From the NCBI GenBank assembly GCA_037953745.1, contig JBAKBP010007466.1, forward strand, positions 35,711 through 99,710: DNA of 64,000 nucleotides, written 5' to 3'. The notes under the pieces were generated by a model that saw only the letters and a program-made list of their open reading frames with translations, made no database searches and was not told the origin of the DNA. This DNA comes from Lithodes maja. Its lineage: Eukaryota > Arthropoda > Malacostraca > Decapoda > Lithodidae. Positions 31,446 to 42,547 of the stretch are shown in pieces. The translations under genes and the position numbers were made by a program. Numbering within the stretch: position 1 is the first letter of the stretch; each line of letters opens with the position of its first letter.

Positions 31446-32744
31446 TCATTCTCGAGCGGACTCTTTCCTACTGAGCCGTTCTGATCGACGTGGGGTAACT
31501 TGGGGGTCAGAAGCTAAGGACTGTTCAGCGTCATTGAAAGGGGCCACAGGGTTGAGGGAGTCACCAGTTTGGGGCACGGGGCGGAGGAATCGACGGTTCC
31601 GCCACCACACACGGCCACTAGGGACACGTACCTCATAGGCCCGTGACCTGCCAAGGCTCATCACAACCCCCACCTTGTCCCAGCGTTTCGTGGTCGGGTC
31701 TTGAATCCGCACTTGCTGACCGACACGTAACCTGGGAAGGGGTTGTGTGTGCTCATCGTACCAGGTCTTAACCTGCTCGGCACGGTCGGCTGCACATCTA
31801 TCACAGTCCTCGGCCTTGGCTTGCCATTCCGCAGCAAAGGACTTGGGATGGGCCGGGAGACATGTCCTAAGAGGATGACCATACAGGAACTGGGCTGGGG
31901 AGCCGCCTGTGAAGTTTGGAGTATTCCGGAGTTCCAAGAGACCCCGGTCGAAGTCCTCACAGTCAATGTTGCCAGAGGGTGCAGTCTTTAAGGTGAGGTG
32001 CTTGAGAGACTTCACCGCAGCCTCGGCATGGCCGTTCGCCTGTGGGTAATGCGGTGATGTTACCACATGACGAACTCCCCATCGCTTCATAAAGTCCCGG
32101 AACTCGTGGCTGGTGAATTGTGGGCCCCCGTCGGTCCTCAGACGAAGGGGCACACCAACTTCCCGGAAGTAGCGACAGAACATCCTGATGGTCGCAGAGG
32201 CGGTTGTGTCGCCTGTGCAGGGGACAACAACAGGCCACCCCGAGAGACGGTCGACGACTACCAGGAAAGACTTCCCGGCGACCATGAAAAAGTCGGCCGA
32301 CACAGACTCAAAGGGCCTTGTAGGGTTGTCATCATTCATGAGTGGTTCCTTCTGGAGGCTAGGCTGAAGGATCTGGCACGACTCACACGCTTGAACAGTG
32401 TTGGTGATGTCGGAATCTATCCCCGGCCAGAAGACAGCCTGCCTCGCCCTGCGTTTAGTGGCCTCCACACCACGGTGGCCGTCATGAAGATGCTGTAGGG
32501 TGCGTCGGTGTAGGGCTGCAGGAACCACGATCCGAGCTCCATACAGGACGAGGTCATCATCAGTGTAGAGTTCGTCCCGTATCTTCCAGTATGGGAGCAA
32601 GGAATTGTGAAGGTCGTATCGGTTGGCAGGGAATCCTGAGGTCACACAGTCGAGTAGACGAACATACGCAGGGTCCGCTCTTGCCGCGACCCGGAGATCC
32701 TGTAGCGTCCTGTCTGCGTCTGGTGCCAAAGATCGTGCCGAAGA
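31446..32744 (-). pseudogene. Gypsy-1 integrase
   Basis: The integrase inserts the element DNA. The N-terminal zinc part has paired His (HLHDGHRG) and CESC. The catalytic core shows the first Asp in VSADFF, the second in RTDGGPQF and the Glu in NGHAEAAVKSL. A C-terminal GPY/F-like module (RVGQQVRIQDPTTKRWDK, then WWRNRRFLRPV) follows. The domain itself is uninterrupted, but an in-frame TGA at about 32745 separates it from RNase H, so it could be made only by readthrough. It ends just before the polypurine tract. Confidence 0.9.
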
Positions 32745-34410
32745 TCATCCTGAGTTGATAACGTCCTTGGTTGTCACTATAGTCCTGAGGTAGGTGGCGG
32801 CGTCAGCACAAGCGATCTCATCCTCTGGCGTGGGGCGGCTGACCGGGGCTCGAGACAGGGCATCAGGGATGCAGAGCAACTTGCCGGCACGCCACACGGC
32901 CTTGAAGATATAGGGTGAGGTCTTCTCCTTCAGGCGTTGGAGGCGGGGATTCTCCACAGCGTCCAACGTGTAGTGATTGATGATAGGGATGAGGGGGCGG
33001 TGGTCAGTCATCAGTGTGAAATCCTGTAGACCCTGTAAATACAGTCGACACTTGGACATGGCCCAAACAGCAGCCAACATCTCCAACTCGATAGTAGCAT
33101 AGCGGGTCTCAGCGTCCGCCAGGAACCGAGAGCCACACTGGATGAGCCGCAGGTGGCCACTGCCGTGGTCCTGCAAGAGGGCATACCCAATGCCATTGAG
33201 TTGCGATGCATCAGTCTGAAGAATGGTGGGTAGGTCTGGGTCGAAGTGTGCGAGAACAGGAGGACTGACAAGGGCTAACTTGACTCGCCTGAAGGCCTCA
33301 TCGTGGTCAGGAGTCCACACAAATATCCTCTTGGGGCTCATCAAAGGGCGGAGGGGCTGAGCGGTGGCGGCGATGTCAGGGATAAACTCTGCCAGCTGGT
33401 TGACCAGACCCAGGAATGACCTGAGGTCGGTCAAGTTGGTTGGTGCCGGAAAGTCCCCGATTGCAGCCACTTTGCTCGTGTCAGCCACAATACCATCCCT
33501 TGAGAGGGTGTATCCACAGAAGTCCACTGAAGGTGCGGCAACCACAAACTTGTTCTTGTTGAGGGTAATCCCGAACTTGCGGCACCTAGTCAGCACTTCA
33601 TGGATGCGGTCGAGGTGAGACTTGTAGTCCTCATCGTACAGCAGTATGTCATCCACGACCTTAGTGCACCTCTGCACACCTTGTAGAGCCATATCACCCC
33701 TGTAGCAGAAGGCGTCGCCTGTAGCTGTGAATCCCATGGGTCCTCTGCAATGCTTGAAGCGTCCATACGGCGTGATGAAGGTGGTCAGGTGCTGGTCCTC
33801 TTCAGCCAACTCCATCTGCCAGTAACCACAGAGGGCGTCCGCAGTGGTGAAGTAGCGAGCTCCTCGGTCGACACCACGAACTGCTGCAGAGGGAGTAGGC
33901 GAAGGGTGAGCCGGTCGGGACACATGTTTGTTGAGTTTGGAGAGGTCGACGGTGATGCGCACTCCTCCGCTGTCCTTACCAACAACGACGAGGGGGTGGC
34001 ACCATTCTGAGGGGATTGTCTCCAGCAGGCTTGATGATGCCCTGGGCCACCATGGACTCCAACTCTCGCTTGACTTGGTCCCTAAAGGCAAAGGGAATCT
34101 GTCGGGGAGTATGGATGGCGAAGGGCTCAGCTCCCTCTTTAAGATGGATCCTCATGGGTTGACCCACCATAGGCTTGAGGGGCACAGTCTTTAGGTCGTC
34201 TTTGGACATCAACACGTCGCTAAACTCCCGCAGGAAGTAATTCTTGGCTTCAGCGGGTGACGTGGAGACTGGAAGTGGTGTAGCCTTACACCTGTTGACG
34301 TGCTTGACCTCTTGTATGGGCGTTGGGAATGCCAGAGGTATGATGGCTAACTCCCTGCAGTAGGCAGTGGCTGTATGAAAGCAAAGGAGTCTGGACACCC
34401 TCGTGCACAT
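32745..34410 (-). pseudogene. Gypsy-1 reverse transcriptase and RNase H
   Basis: The RT N-terminal part (34410 to about 34017) is in one frame and the rest (to 32745) in another. The shift lies in a run of C at about 34015-34019 (coding strand). The RT shows VRITVDLSKLNK, the palm and catalytic VVDDILLY, then KNKFVVAAPSVDFCGY. RNase H shows ILQTDASQLNGIGYALL, ATIELEMLAAVWAM (Glu) and LMTDHRPL (Asp). All catalytic residues are present. The stop at the end falls where the integrase should follow. A second frame change separates this region from protease. Confidence 0.9.
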
Positions 34411-36043
34411 GGATCAGGGCAGTACACACTCTCTGTCCCAGGGTGAGGGTAGCCTGAAATACCCCCAGGGCAGGTGCCATCGGGGAGCCGTCCACCGTGA
34501 ACGTTGTCGTGGGCAAAGGGGCTCGCAGGCTGCTCATGGGGATAGCCAAATCCTCAAGGTGACGCCGGCCAATCACGGTGACGTCAGCGCCCGTGTCCGG
34601 TAACATCCGTAGGCGGGATGTAGCGTTGCCAAAGGAGAGGGTAACACAGATGGGTTGCGGCGTCGAAGCTGTAGAAGGAGTCGATCCCACCTGACGACAG
34701 CTATTACTCCTAGCATTGGGGGGCTTGCCAGAGTTGGAGGGGGCACCCGTATCGCCTGGGGGGCCACCTTGGCGTCTTTCCTTCTTCTTAGTCGACGGAC
34801 AACACTTGTCATAATGCCCCAGAAGACAACAGATGCGGCACTGAACCTTGTGAGCAGGGCACTTAGCTGTCCGAGCCCAGTGACCGTGGCGCCCACAGTT
34901 GTTACAGGTGCTGCCAGCAGCGGGACACTTGTCAGGCCCGTGTCGGCGAGCGCAACTCTGACAGGCATCAGCTGCATTCGATGGAGGCTTGGGGGGTTGG
35001 GTCCTGTCACTGCCCTGTTTCTTGTTTTTCTTGTATGAAGAGACGGCCCTTACTTGTTCATGGGGCGCACTAATGGCCGTGGTCTCAGATTTGGCAGCCT
35101 CATACGAGCGGCACGTAGTGACGACATCCTGTAGTATTGACTTGGAGTCCAGGGCGATGAGTTTCTGGACTAACTCCTTGTCCCTGAGGCCCATGAGGAT
35201 GATAGTCTTGAGTTGTGTCTCCACACAGATGGGTGAGTTACCAGGGCACACATCCACTTCTTCTGCGAGACGTTTGAGGCGGACGTAGAACTCTGCAAAA
35301 GTTTCCCCTTCATGCTGTCTGCAGCTCAACAATTCACGACGCCGGAGTGCCTCATTCCTTAGACTCTTGATATGAAGCTGCAGGGCGTCCAACACCTCTT
35401 CAACAGTCTTGTCTGTGGAGGGAGCGATCTGGAGGGTGTGTTCTAAGACACGCTGCGTCTTGAGAGTCAGGCACATGCGTAGTTGTATCATCTGTTTGAC
35501 CGCAGGCAGGTTGGACAGGTCCACCATGACAGCATAGTCGTCCCAGTGTCTCCTCCACTCCCGGAACATCTGGAAGGTAGCGTCAGGCTTCAATGGTGGT
35601 GGTGTCTGGGCCGTAGCCTTCTGTGGTGGAGGATTGTGTGAGGGATGTGGGGAAGAATGTGGCTGCTGTCCGCCAAGGTGACCAGCAGGTGTGGAGGAGT
35701 CGGGAGGGGTCCTGGTGGGAGCCAACAGCTGAAATAAGTTCTGGAACTCCTGTCTCCTTATAGCCTCATCATGCCTGCGGGACTCCTCCAGGACACGATC
35801 TCGGCGGGCCTCCTCTTGTCTCCTCTGCTCATCATACCTGCGAGACTCCTCCAGGTATTTGAAAAATTGCAGGAAATCAGCTGAAGAAGGGGCTGTAGGT
35901 GTGGTTGGGGACTGAGGGTGCTGATAATAAGGTGTGTATTCCTCCCCATCATAAGGCAAGTTTGTTCCTGCCCCTTCGTCCTGTACATCACCAGAGTCTG
36001 ACATCTTGTGTGGGTGACAGACAGACAGGGAGATAACAAACAC
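34286..36043 (-). CDS. Gypsy-1 Gag and protease
   Basis: The ORF is open from 36043. The Met at about 36004 (MSDSGDVQ) is a more natural start than the first one. The N-terminal half is charged with a repeated EESRR-type coiled coil. A capsid-like region with MFREWRRHWDDYAVM follows, then a block of Cys/His knuckles (CQSCARRHGPDKC, CNNCGRHGHWARTAKC, CRICCLLGHYDKC) that bind RNA. The aspartic protease has LPDTGADVTVIG. The frame shifts near its C-terminal end (about 34370), so the last residues are replaced by an unrelated tail. Confidence 0.9.
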   Translation of the reverse strand: MFVISLSVCHPHKMSDSGDVQDEGAGTNLPYDGEEYTPYYQHPQSPTTPTAPSSADFLQFFKYLEESRRYDEQRRQEEARRDRVLEESRRHDEAIRRQEFQNLFQLLAPTRTPPDSSTPAGHLGGQQPHSSPHPSHNPPPQKATAQTPPPLKPDATFQMFREWRRHWDDYAVMVDLSNLPAVKQMIQLRMCLTLKTQRVLEHTLQIAPSTDKTVEEVLDALQLHIKSLRNEALRRRELLSCRQHEGETFAEFYVRLKRLAEEVDVCPGNSPICVETQLKTIILMGLRDKELVQKLIALDSKSILQDVVTTCRSYEAAKSETTAISAPHEQVRAVSSYKKNKKQGSDRTQPPKPPSNAADACQSCARRHGPDKCPAAGSTCNNCGRHGHWARTAKCPAHKVQCRICCLLGHYDKCCPSTKKKERRQGGPPGDTGAPSNSGKPPNARSNSCRQVGSTPSTASTPQPICVTLSFGNATSRLRMLPDTGADVTVIGRRHLEDLAIPMSSLRAPLPTTTFTVDGSPMAPALGVFQATLTLGQRVCTALIHVHEGVQTPLLSYSHCLLQGVSHHTSGIPNAHTRGQARQQV

Positions 36044-36578
36044 ACAGTTATTAGCCTCTCACATATACAAGTGGGGTATCAAAATGACTGGCAAAAACAG
36101 CAGAATATTTAGAATACACACCAGCTGTATCCTCACCAATGTATAAAACCCAATTACAATTAGCACTGAAGGGAATGCTTGGGTGATGAAATAAAAGTTT
36201 GCCAGTTGTGTGTGTGCCCAGTGTGTGTGCGTGCGTATGTACCGAGCGGTGGAGCGGTGGTGCGCGGCCTCCCTCACCTCAGTATCTTGCTGGCAGTCAG
36301 GGGGGGAGGATCTCACGCCCCGCTCTCTCGTGGCTCGGACTTGTGCGGGCGTTATGCTTATGCCACACACAATACATATAAAATAAAGCACACAATATAG
36401 CACTGGCACATATAATATCACTGGCACTGCACTGGGAACGTCGGCACCGCACTGTTGAGCACTATAACACTGTAATCCAAGCAGTGAGACGGTGGCTGGG
36501 ATGCAGGGTGCGTGGACAATGGCGGCTGGCGGCGTCTGGCGAAATCCACATAAACTTCTCTTAATACACACTGCGCCA
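36044..36578 (-). other. Gypsy-1 leader with primer-binding site
   Basis: The sequence next to the 5' LTR on the minus strand starts TGGCGCAGTGTG (36567-36578). That is the TGG-starting form of a tRNA primer-binding site; I did not assign the tRNA. The rest is non-coding, with GT-rich stretches. Confidence 0.75.
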
Positions 36579-36927
36579 TGTTATGTGTGTCCCAGCTAAC
36601 TCCATAGATGCACAACAGGCCTATCTTGGGTTGGGGAGTAAGTAGACACGCTGTAGATATATAGGTTCTTATTGAGAAGGATATGGGATACAGGCACGAA
36701 GCAGAGCCTACAGGGTGATAGCTCTGTCTCGTGGTACACAAACATGTATTGGCCTTCTGGTGAGAGGAGCCCCAGGCTTGAGTTGCCAGAGTGGCTATAT
36801 GACATAACTAATATGACTGCCTGGATGCTAACATGAATCTTACTCATAGAGAGATATTACAAATTATGCATAAGTGACTGTACTAGATATGAAAGTGATA
36901 CTGTACAAGGTAAATCATATACATACA
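36579..36927 (-). repeat. Gypsy-1 5' LTR
   Basis: Nearly identical to 31074-31419. By eye the differences are about four substitutions and a short indel (in ATTACAAATTATGC). It should hold the promoter for the element. Confidence 0.92.
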
Positions 36928-37244
36928 AGGTCTATGACTGGTCTCATCTGAACACTGTCCCTTTTGGGCACTAGAAATAGTTTGGATGTTAAAACTGGGT
37001 AATTTTGAGGAACCGGAATGATGACATTCTTGGCGATCATTTCCTGGATCAGTGACTCCACCTCTAATGAAACTAAATTTGCCTTTGTCGGCTGACGTAA
37101 ACGAGATCGCCGGAGCCACTGCCAGGTGATGCCCTTGCGTGCCACCATCCTCGCCCAAGTATTTACTGGCCATGCACGGTGACACGTCCGGAACGACCCA
37201 GTTAGCAGACAAGGGTTCGCCGGCTGTACTACCCTCCGATCCAC
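36928..37244 (-). CDS. DIRS-B RT frame, N-terminal part
   Basis: The frame shows WQWLRRSRLRQPTKANLV, VIIPVPQNYPVLTSKLFLVPK and MRPVIDL, where Gypsy-1 cuts it. It continues at 31073. A second frame, open over the same bases (37461 down to 36928), links gag's end to the recombinase frame. Confidence 0.8.
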
Positions 37245-37270
37245 CCGCCGTGAGACCGGCCCTGGGAGTG

Positions 37271-40200
37271 AGAGAGACTTTAGTTTTTTTATGGTGGTGG
37301 TGGTGGTGGATGCTTAGCCGACTGGCCAGCGTTGGCAGAAGACGGGCCCTGGCCCGGTCTGTTATAGTTTCCTCCTTTATGACCTGCAAACTTACCTTGT
37401 TTATACCTGTACTGACCTTGGGGGGAAGCGGACTTAGGTATATGAAAGGGCTTTGACCCACCCGGCTGAGCTTTTGCGACTGGCTTGGGTTTGGGAAAGT
37501 TAAAAGCAGGTTTCTTAGAAGGGGTGGGACTGTGCTTAACCTAACAAGTGCGCATGGGGGTAATTGAAAACGTCCCCCTGTGCTGACGTATTTGAGGTGT
37601 TTCCGTCACTAAAATATTCATTGTATCATTAATAGCATTAATAATTATCCATATGCGCCTATTATGGGTTGATTATAAAGGTATTAACCTGAAACAACAA
37701 TAAAACGAGTGAAAACAGCGTTTGGATGGTCAAAATCGGAGATATAGCCCGCGAGTTGTATAATGTATGGGTGAGGCAAACTGCTTTCCCGCCAATTTCC
37801 CCCAAGGCCACTGAGACACAGTCGATCGATACTCTCTCTCTCTCTCTTGCACTCGCTTGCCATCAGTGATGACAACACCCTGCTTGCAACTCGCTAATGT
37901 TAGCACGAAAATATACCTCAGAATAAGGGAATAATAGGGAAAATAGGTGATAACTGAAGGAGAGGAGGAAAGTGGGGAAGGAGGGGAGGTAGAGGACAGA
38001 TTTTGCATGGCCCAGGGGCAAAAAAAAAAAAAATAAATAAATGTTTTTTTTTTTTTTTTCGATGTCAAAAGTTGATTTTTTATTTTACTTACTCTCAAGA
38101 GTCTTCCCGCAGTCCGCCGGGGGAACTCTTAAGAGTCTCCCCGCAGCTCCCGGGTTAAAGGCCTGAGCCATGTTGCAAACAGTTCTCCACACATCAGGGG
38201 ACATTAAAGAGGGAGTTAGCACCGGCGACATGACCACCTGGTTTGCAATTCTATCAGGAAGTTTCTTCACCAGGGACATCCTAAGATCCTGTCTCGCCCG
38301 CACCGCCTCGAGCAAGGCTGTGCGGATATCCCCCAACGACTGAATAGAAGTCTGAAGGAGTAACCGCCGAGATAGTTCAACCGATCTTCTGGCATCCGCG
38401 TCCGCGATTACCTGAGTAGATCTTAGCATAGATTTTGCCACCTGGTGCATAACAATGTATTGGGAGAAAAGTCTATACGCCTTCCCCCGTAGCCTAAACT
38501 CCCAGTCTAGGTGAGCTGGGGAAGGTGTAGTAAAAGGATCTTTAAGTTCGCATAGATTGATTTTGGGGGCAGCTAAAAAAGCAAACAAAGCAGATGGAAC
38601 TCCGCCGGCTGAAAAGACTGGCAGAGAGAACCAAGAATGGCTGTCCTGAGGAATCTGGTGCGAAGATTTTGAGGTGAAGGTGGTCGCAAAGTTCTGAGCC
38701 TCTACCTCCCATTCCACCCAAGGTCCTGGACCCAACTGCCCCACCTTCAACACTGGGTTAGCGGCTGTGTCTGTGACCGTTTGTAAATCTAATTCTGGAG
38801 TGAGAGCTGACAGTGCTTTTATATCATTAAAACCGTCATGCTTGGTCCAGTCAGAAAACAGTTTTGAAGCTGAGGCAGGGGGCAGTGCAGGTGTAGCTGT
38901 ATACACAAAATAGTCATGGTGATAATGGTTCGGAATGGCCTTAATATTAACATCAAGTACATTACCCGCAATATCCAAAGCTCGTAACTTTCTAGATTTA
39001 TTTCCTTGGATTACCCACTCACGTGGCACTGGAAGTTCCCCTGACAAAGTGGGCTGCGCTGTCTCTGGCTTAGTTGGGATCATTTGAACCCATGAATCAT
39101 CTGGACCGTATAACAGGGGCACAGCTACCTTTCTTAACGGTGCTTTATCTAAAGGGGGAGGATTCACATCCGCTACCACCCTTACGCTGGAAGTAGTCAG
39201 TGCCGCCGAAGCAGGCCTAGTGACCATAGTAGGTGATATACAGGGAGGGTGCGGAATCTTAGTCAAAGCAATGGAAGCGATCAGAGGCCGAACATTTGAA
39301 CTTGTCATGGAAGCTCCCAGGTCCACTGTAGGAGTCTCCGGCTGTTGGCCAAATTTTTTTGTTAGAGCAGTAACTAATAACCCATCTATTTCCTCCGCCG
39401 TGACAAATTTAGCAGATGAAGAACTAAGAGGTGAATCATTCCTATCTTGCGAGTCGTCTAGAACTGAACCCGACTCTTGCACTTCCATGTCAGAGATTAT
39501 AGACACCTCATCCTTGTCATCTGGCCCATCATGAGAGAATTCCTCCGAAGCCGGAATCCCGTCGTGGTGCCAAGTTAAGTCAGGAATGGATGATAGGATC
39601 ACAGCGTCCCGGTGGACGTCCGTCCGTACCTGTGGCTCCTGAACCAGACGTGGGCCTTCATGCCCTGGTTGGGAATACCGCCATACACCTTTTCTGCCTT
39701 GGCCCGAACTCCCTTGGGAGTCAGATACACCATCAACCACTGAGCCCCCACTAGACTCTTCTAAAGGGCAATCACTGCCCACAGAACTCTCTAATTCTAA
39801 GTGTATAATATCCATTGGTAACCTGTCCGCCGGTAACACCCCCACCACAGTCTCTGACTCCACTCCCGCCCCATCAGATTGGACACTAGATAAGTCGGGA
39901 GTAGAGGCAGAAAGTGAGGCACGAGGCTCCGGCGAACGCCGGGAGGCCTTTCGTTCCTTAGAATCTTAACTGGAAGATGTGTGGCTGCGGTGTGACTTAG
40001 ATCTTTCACTGCTCTTAGACTTTTCCGATCTGTCACTAGAACTGTCCTTGGACTTTTCCTCTTTGCTCTTCTTTCTTGCTGGTGAAGAAGAGTGACTAGG
40101 CGGCTGTTGTCTGAGGGGCGACCTGGACCTGGACCGTGCCCGTGACGTGGAGGCTGTCACCGGGGGCGTGGGTTCACGAGGTCTCTTAGATGTGCTAGGG

Positions 40201-40584
40201 GCCAGAGTAAGTGCTGTACCCTGCCCAGTCTCTGCCGACTTTCGTACAGTTACTCTAGAGGTACGTTTAATAGGGGGGGTGCTCAATCAGTAATTTATCC
40301 CAAAGAATTACATTATCACATTGCAGCGCTTTATGAGCCACTGTGGTAGCATAACTTGACAACTGCTGCCTGACCTCCCTCAAAGCGACTGCCGCGGATC
40401 TATTATTGTCCCGCAATACTTTGACACTCAATTGAGTACAGAAGGTACAGTTCCCCGTTACCCACAAACCCCTTGAGCGATCTAAACATTTAACACATCT
40501 AATGCAAAGAGTGTGTGCAAAGATAGCGATACCTGAACAGGAGGGAGCAATACACAAGGCAAAAACAGGGTCTAGGGTAGCCAT
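37271..40584 (-). pseudogene. DIRS-B gag-like protein
   Basis: The same protein as the gag of copy A, starting at the ATG at 40584 (MATLDPVFALC). The Cys-rich N-terminus (CIRCVKCLD, CTFC) is uninterrupted here. An extra C in a homopolymer at 40273-40279 shifts the frame after about 105 codons. The next part has an SR-rich stretch and a TAA at about 39966-39968. The long middle part (39863-38159) is open. A TTAA element (37536-38158) then splits off the basic, Pro-rich tail (37535-37271). It overlaps the following frame at its end. Confidence 0.83.
37536..38158 (+). mobile_element. TTAA element family 1, copy d
   Basis: TTAA lies at 37536-37539 and 38155-38158. The ends are CCTAACAAGTGCGC and CTCCCGGG. 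DIRS-A keeps the empty site with one TTAA at about 13276-13280, in gag. The sequence is nearly the same as copy a. Confidence 0.92.
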
Positions 40585-42240
40585 GACAGAGACTGGTGGA
40601 AAACGAACCCACCCCCGGTTTACTCCAGGTTCTCTATAGACCCGCCGGAACTCAGCCCTGGAAAAAAGAAAATTTCTAGGAATTAATGCTCATAAGGCTA
40701 CACCAACATGTTCGAACACAAGTGTTAAATAACCCGCCGGGTAACGAGACGTTATACACAACTATCACGGCTCGCTACGCGGGAGGTTCATGTATAAAGA
40801 TTTCAGAATATCTTAACCTGTCCAAAAGATTTATGAATATCGTCTGACATGATATAAAGACCAGCATGGCTTTTTATAAATGACGCAGTCTTCCCAGTGG
40901 TGTTTGTTAAGTTTACTGGAAAACCCCTAAAAGACACCGGCCCCCGTATTATCTCGCAGATCAAAAACTGGGAAGCCTGTCTTAATGCTAGATCTGGCTT
41001 CTCCCGAAGCGTTCTAGATCGCCGTATGTTGAATGGCGGCGATACTTTTCGTATCCCTCAATTGTCTGGTTAACTACACTGAATTTTTGCAAATCCGTTA
41101 ATCCCACCCTCCCAAGGTGCAACCGCCGGGTGTGAATTTAAGTTTTAGCGTTAACCCCAATTATTCCTATCCCCACTTCTTTGCAAAAGATCGCCGGGGA
41201 GGAAAGACCAATCAACAAACAGCCTAGTTTTACTGGCTTTGCAAAACCGGGAAAAACTCAACTCAACAAGTGTCCGTATGAACACTTAGTTAAATGGGTA
41301 AAGCCATCCTGCCGGGAAACACAGTAAGCCTGAACACAGGCACCACCACAGAGACGCAGTCCTGGAGAGCCTCAGGCCACCACTCGCCGGGGAAAACAAG
41401 CCTTTTTTAACCACGCGTGATTAAAACTCAGCAACCAGCCGGGTTTTCATGGTGTAACCGAGAAAACCCGCCGGAAAAGGCAACCCACCCCGTTCAGATT
41501 CAATCTGAACGCACCAAATAGACCGTGGAATTGGCCAAAGCACAACTAACCCAGGACACACAAATAGTCCGTGGAATTAGCCAATACACAACTAATCCAG
41601 GACACATATATAGTCCGTGGAATTAGCCAATACACAACTAAACCAGGACACACATGACACAGTAGTACATATTTATAACATAAATCAATAACACCTGTAC
41701 ATGTGGCAAAGCTACGAGAGGCTGGCTAGGCCTAGGCAGACGGAAATAGAAAGTAATCATGTCGTAATATAAACAAAAAGCACTGAATTATATCACAACA
41801 GGAACCACCGTCAACACACCACTATAGCAAAAACTTCCCGGCAAAGGGAAGAAATGACTCGGGACCCAGAAAAAAATTCACTAAGTGAAGAAATATACGC
41901 TGGGAACGTCAGAGAATAAAAAGCTACCTCATCAGAAAGATAAAAGGAAGCAATAATAACGCGTAATGAAAGCCGCCTACAACATAAAGCTAGCTAACCG
42001 CGAAAAAGTTCACATGTCCACTACGGGACCACGAGGGTACACCCGAAATAGATGCCCCAAACACACGACCCAAAATACACTGCACTGCGGGCAACCCGCC
42101 CAGGACACTCCTGCTACGCATATCCTAACCTTACTCGATACATCCCGGAGTAAACAAATGAGAAAAAACTCACTAGGGACGCAACAAATGCGGAACCAGC
42201 GGAGCGTGGGGAGGCACGTCCGGGTAGGTTGAGCGCAGAG
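40585..42240 (-). other. DIRS-B leader region
   Basis: The mirror of 8442-10240. It keeps the three 46-bp units (about 41515-41660) and recurring CCGCCGGG motifs, but has only one copy of the 150-bp block. No gene. Confidence 0.7.
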
Positions 42241-42547
42241 CAGAGAAGGAAGAATGACGCCTGAGTCAGCGTCTGGTCAAAGATCCACACAAGTACATCC
42301 ACGATTATATGGAAAGCTTATGAATAGTTATTCTTATTTTCTTTTTGTTTTTTATTTGTTACAAAGTTTTTTCGTAGTGAGAACCCAATTTCATAATGAC
42401 TGAACCATGAGCGTGCGCTCATGATGAAGGCTCCTCAATTTTTTTATGCTCTGCGCGGTAGATTCAAACTACGGCGGTCGAGTGTTTGAAGAGGGTGCCT
42501 TATGTAATAGGCATAATCGTCAATGATGGAGGGGCCACTAATGAATA
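42241..42547 (-). repeat. 5' terminal repeat of DIRS-B
   Basis: The inverse of 27431-27790, with a small deletion near 42410. It ends at GGGGCCACTAATGAATA. Like the left end of copy A, it stops inside what would be the palindrome, so DIRS ends fall at the palindrome centre. Confidence 0.8.

Larger units (their letters stand above)
31074..36927 (-). mobile_element. Ty3/Gypsy LTR retrotransposon (Gypsy-1)
   Basis: It has LTRs of about 346-349 bp at both ends and a 5-bp duplication AGGTC (31069-31073 and 36928-36932), with the empty target in DIRS-A at about 18141-18145. A primer-binding site and a polypurine tract are present. The domain order is gag, protease, RT, RNase H, integrase, as in Ty3/Gypsy. 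The two LTRs differ by about four substitutions and a short indel by eye, so it is young. Two frameshifts and one stop break the polyprotein. Confidence 0.95.
27431..42547 (-). mobile_element. DIRS-like retrotransposon, copy B
   Basis: Same layout as copy A but on the minus strand: 5' terminal repeat at 42547, leader, gag, RT and recombinase frames, 3' terminal repeat ending at 27431. It contains Gypsy-1 (31074-36927) and one TTAA element (37536-38158). Its frames are in better shape than those of copy A. I count one extra C and one stop in gag, and one stop in the recombinase. Confidence 0.88.
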
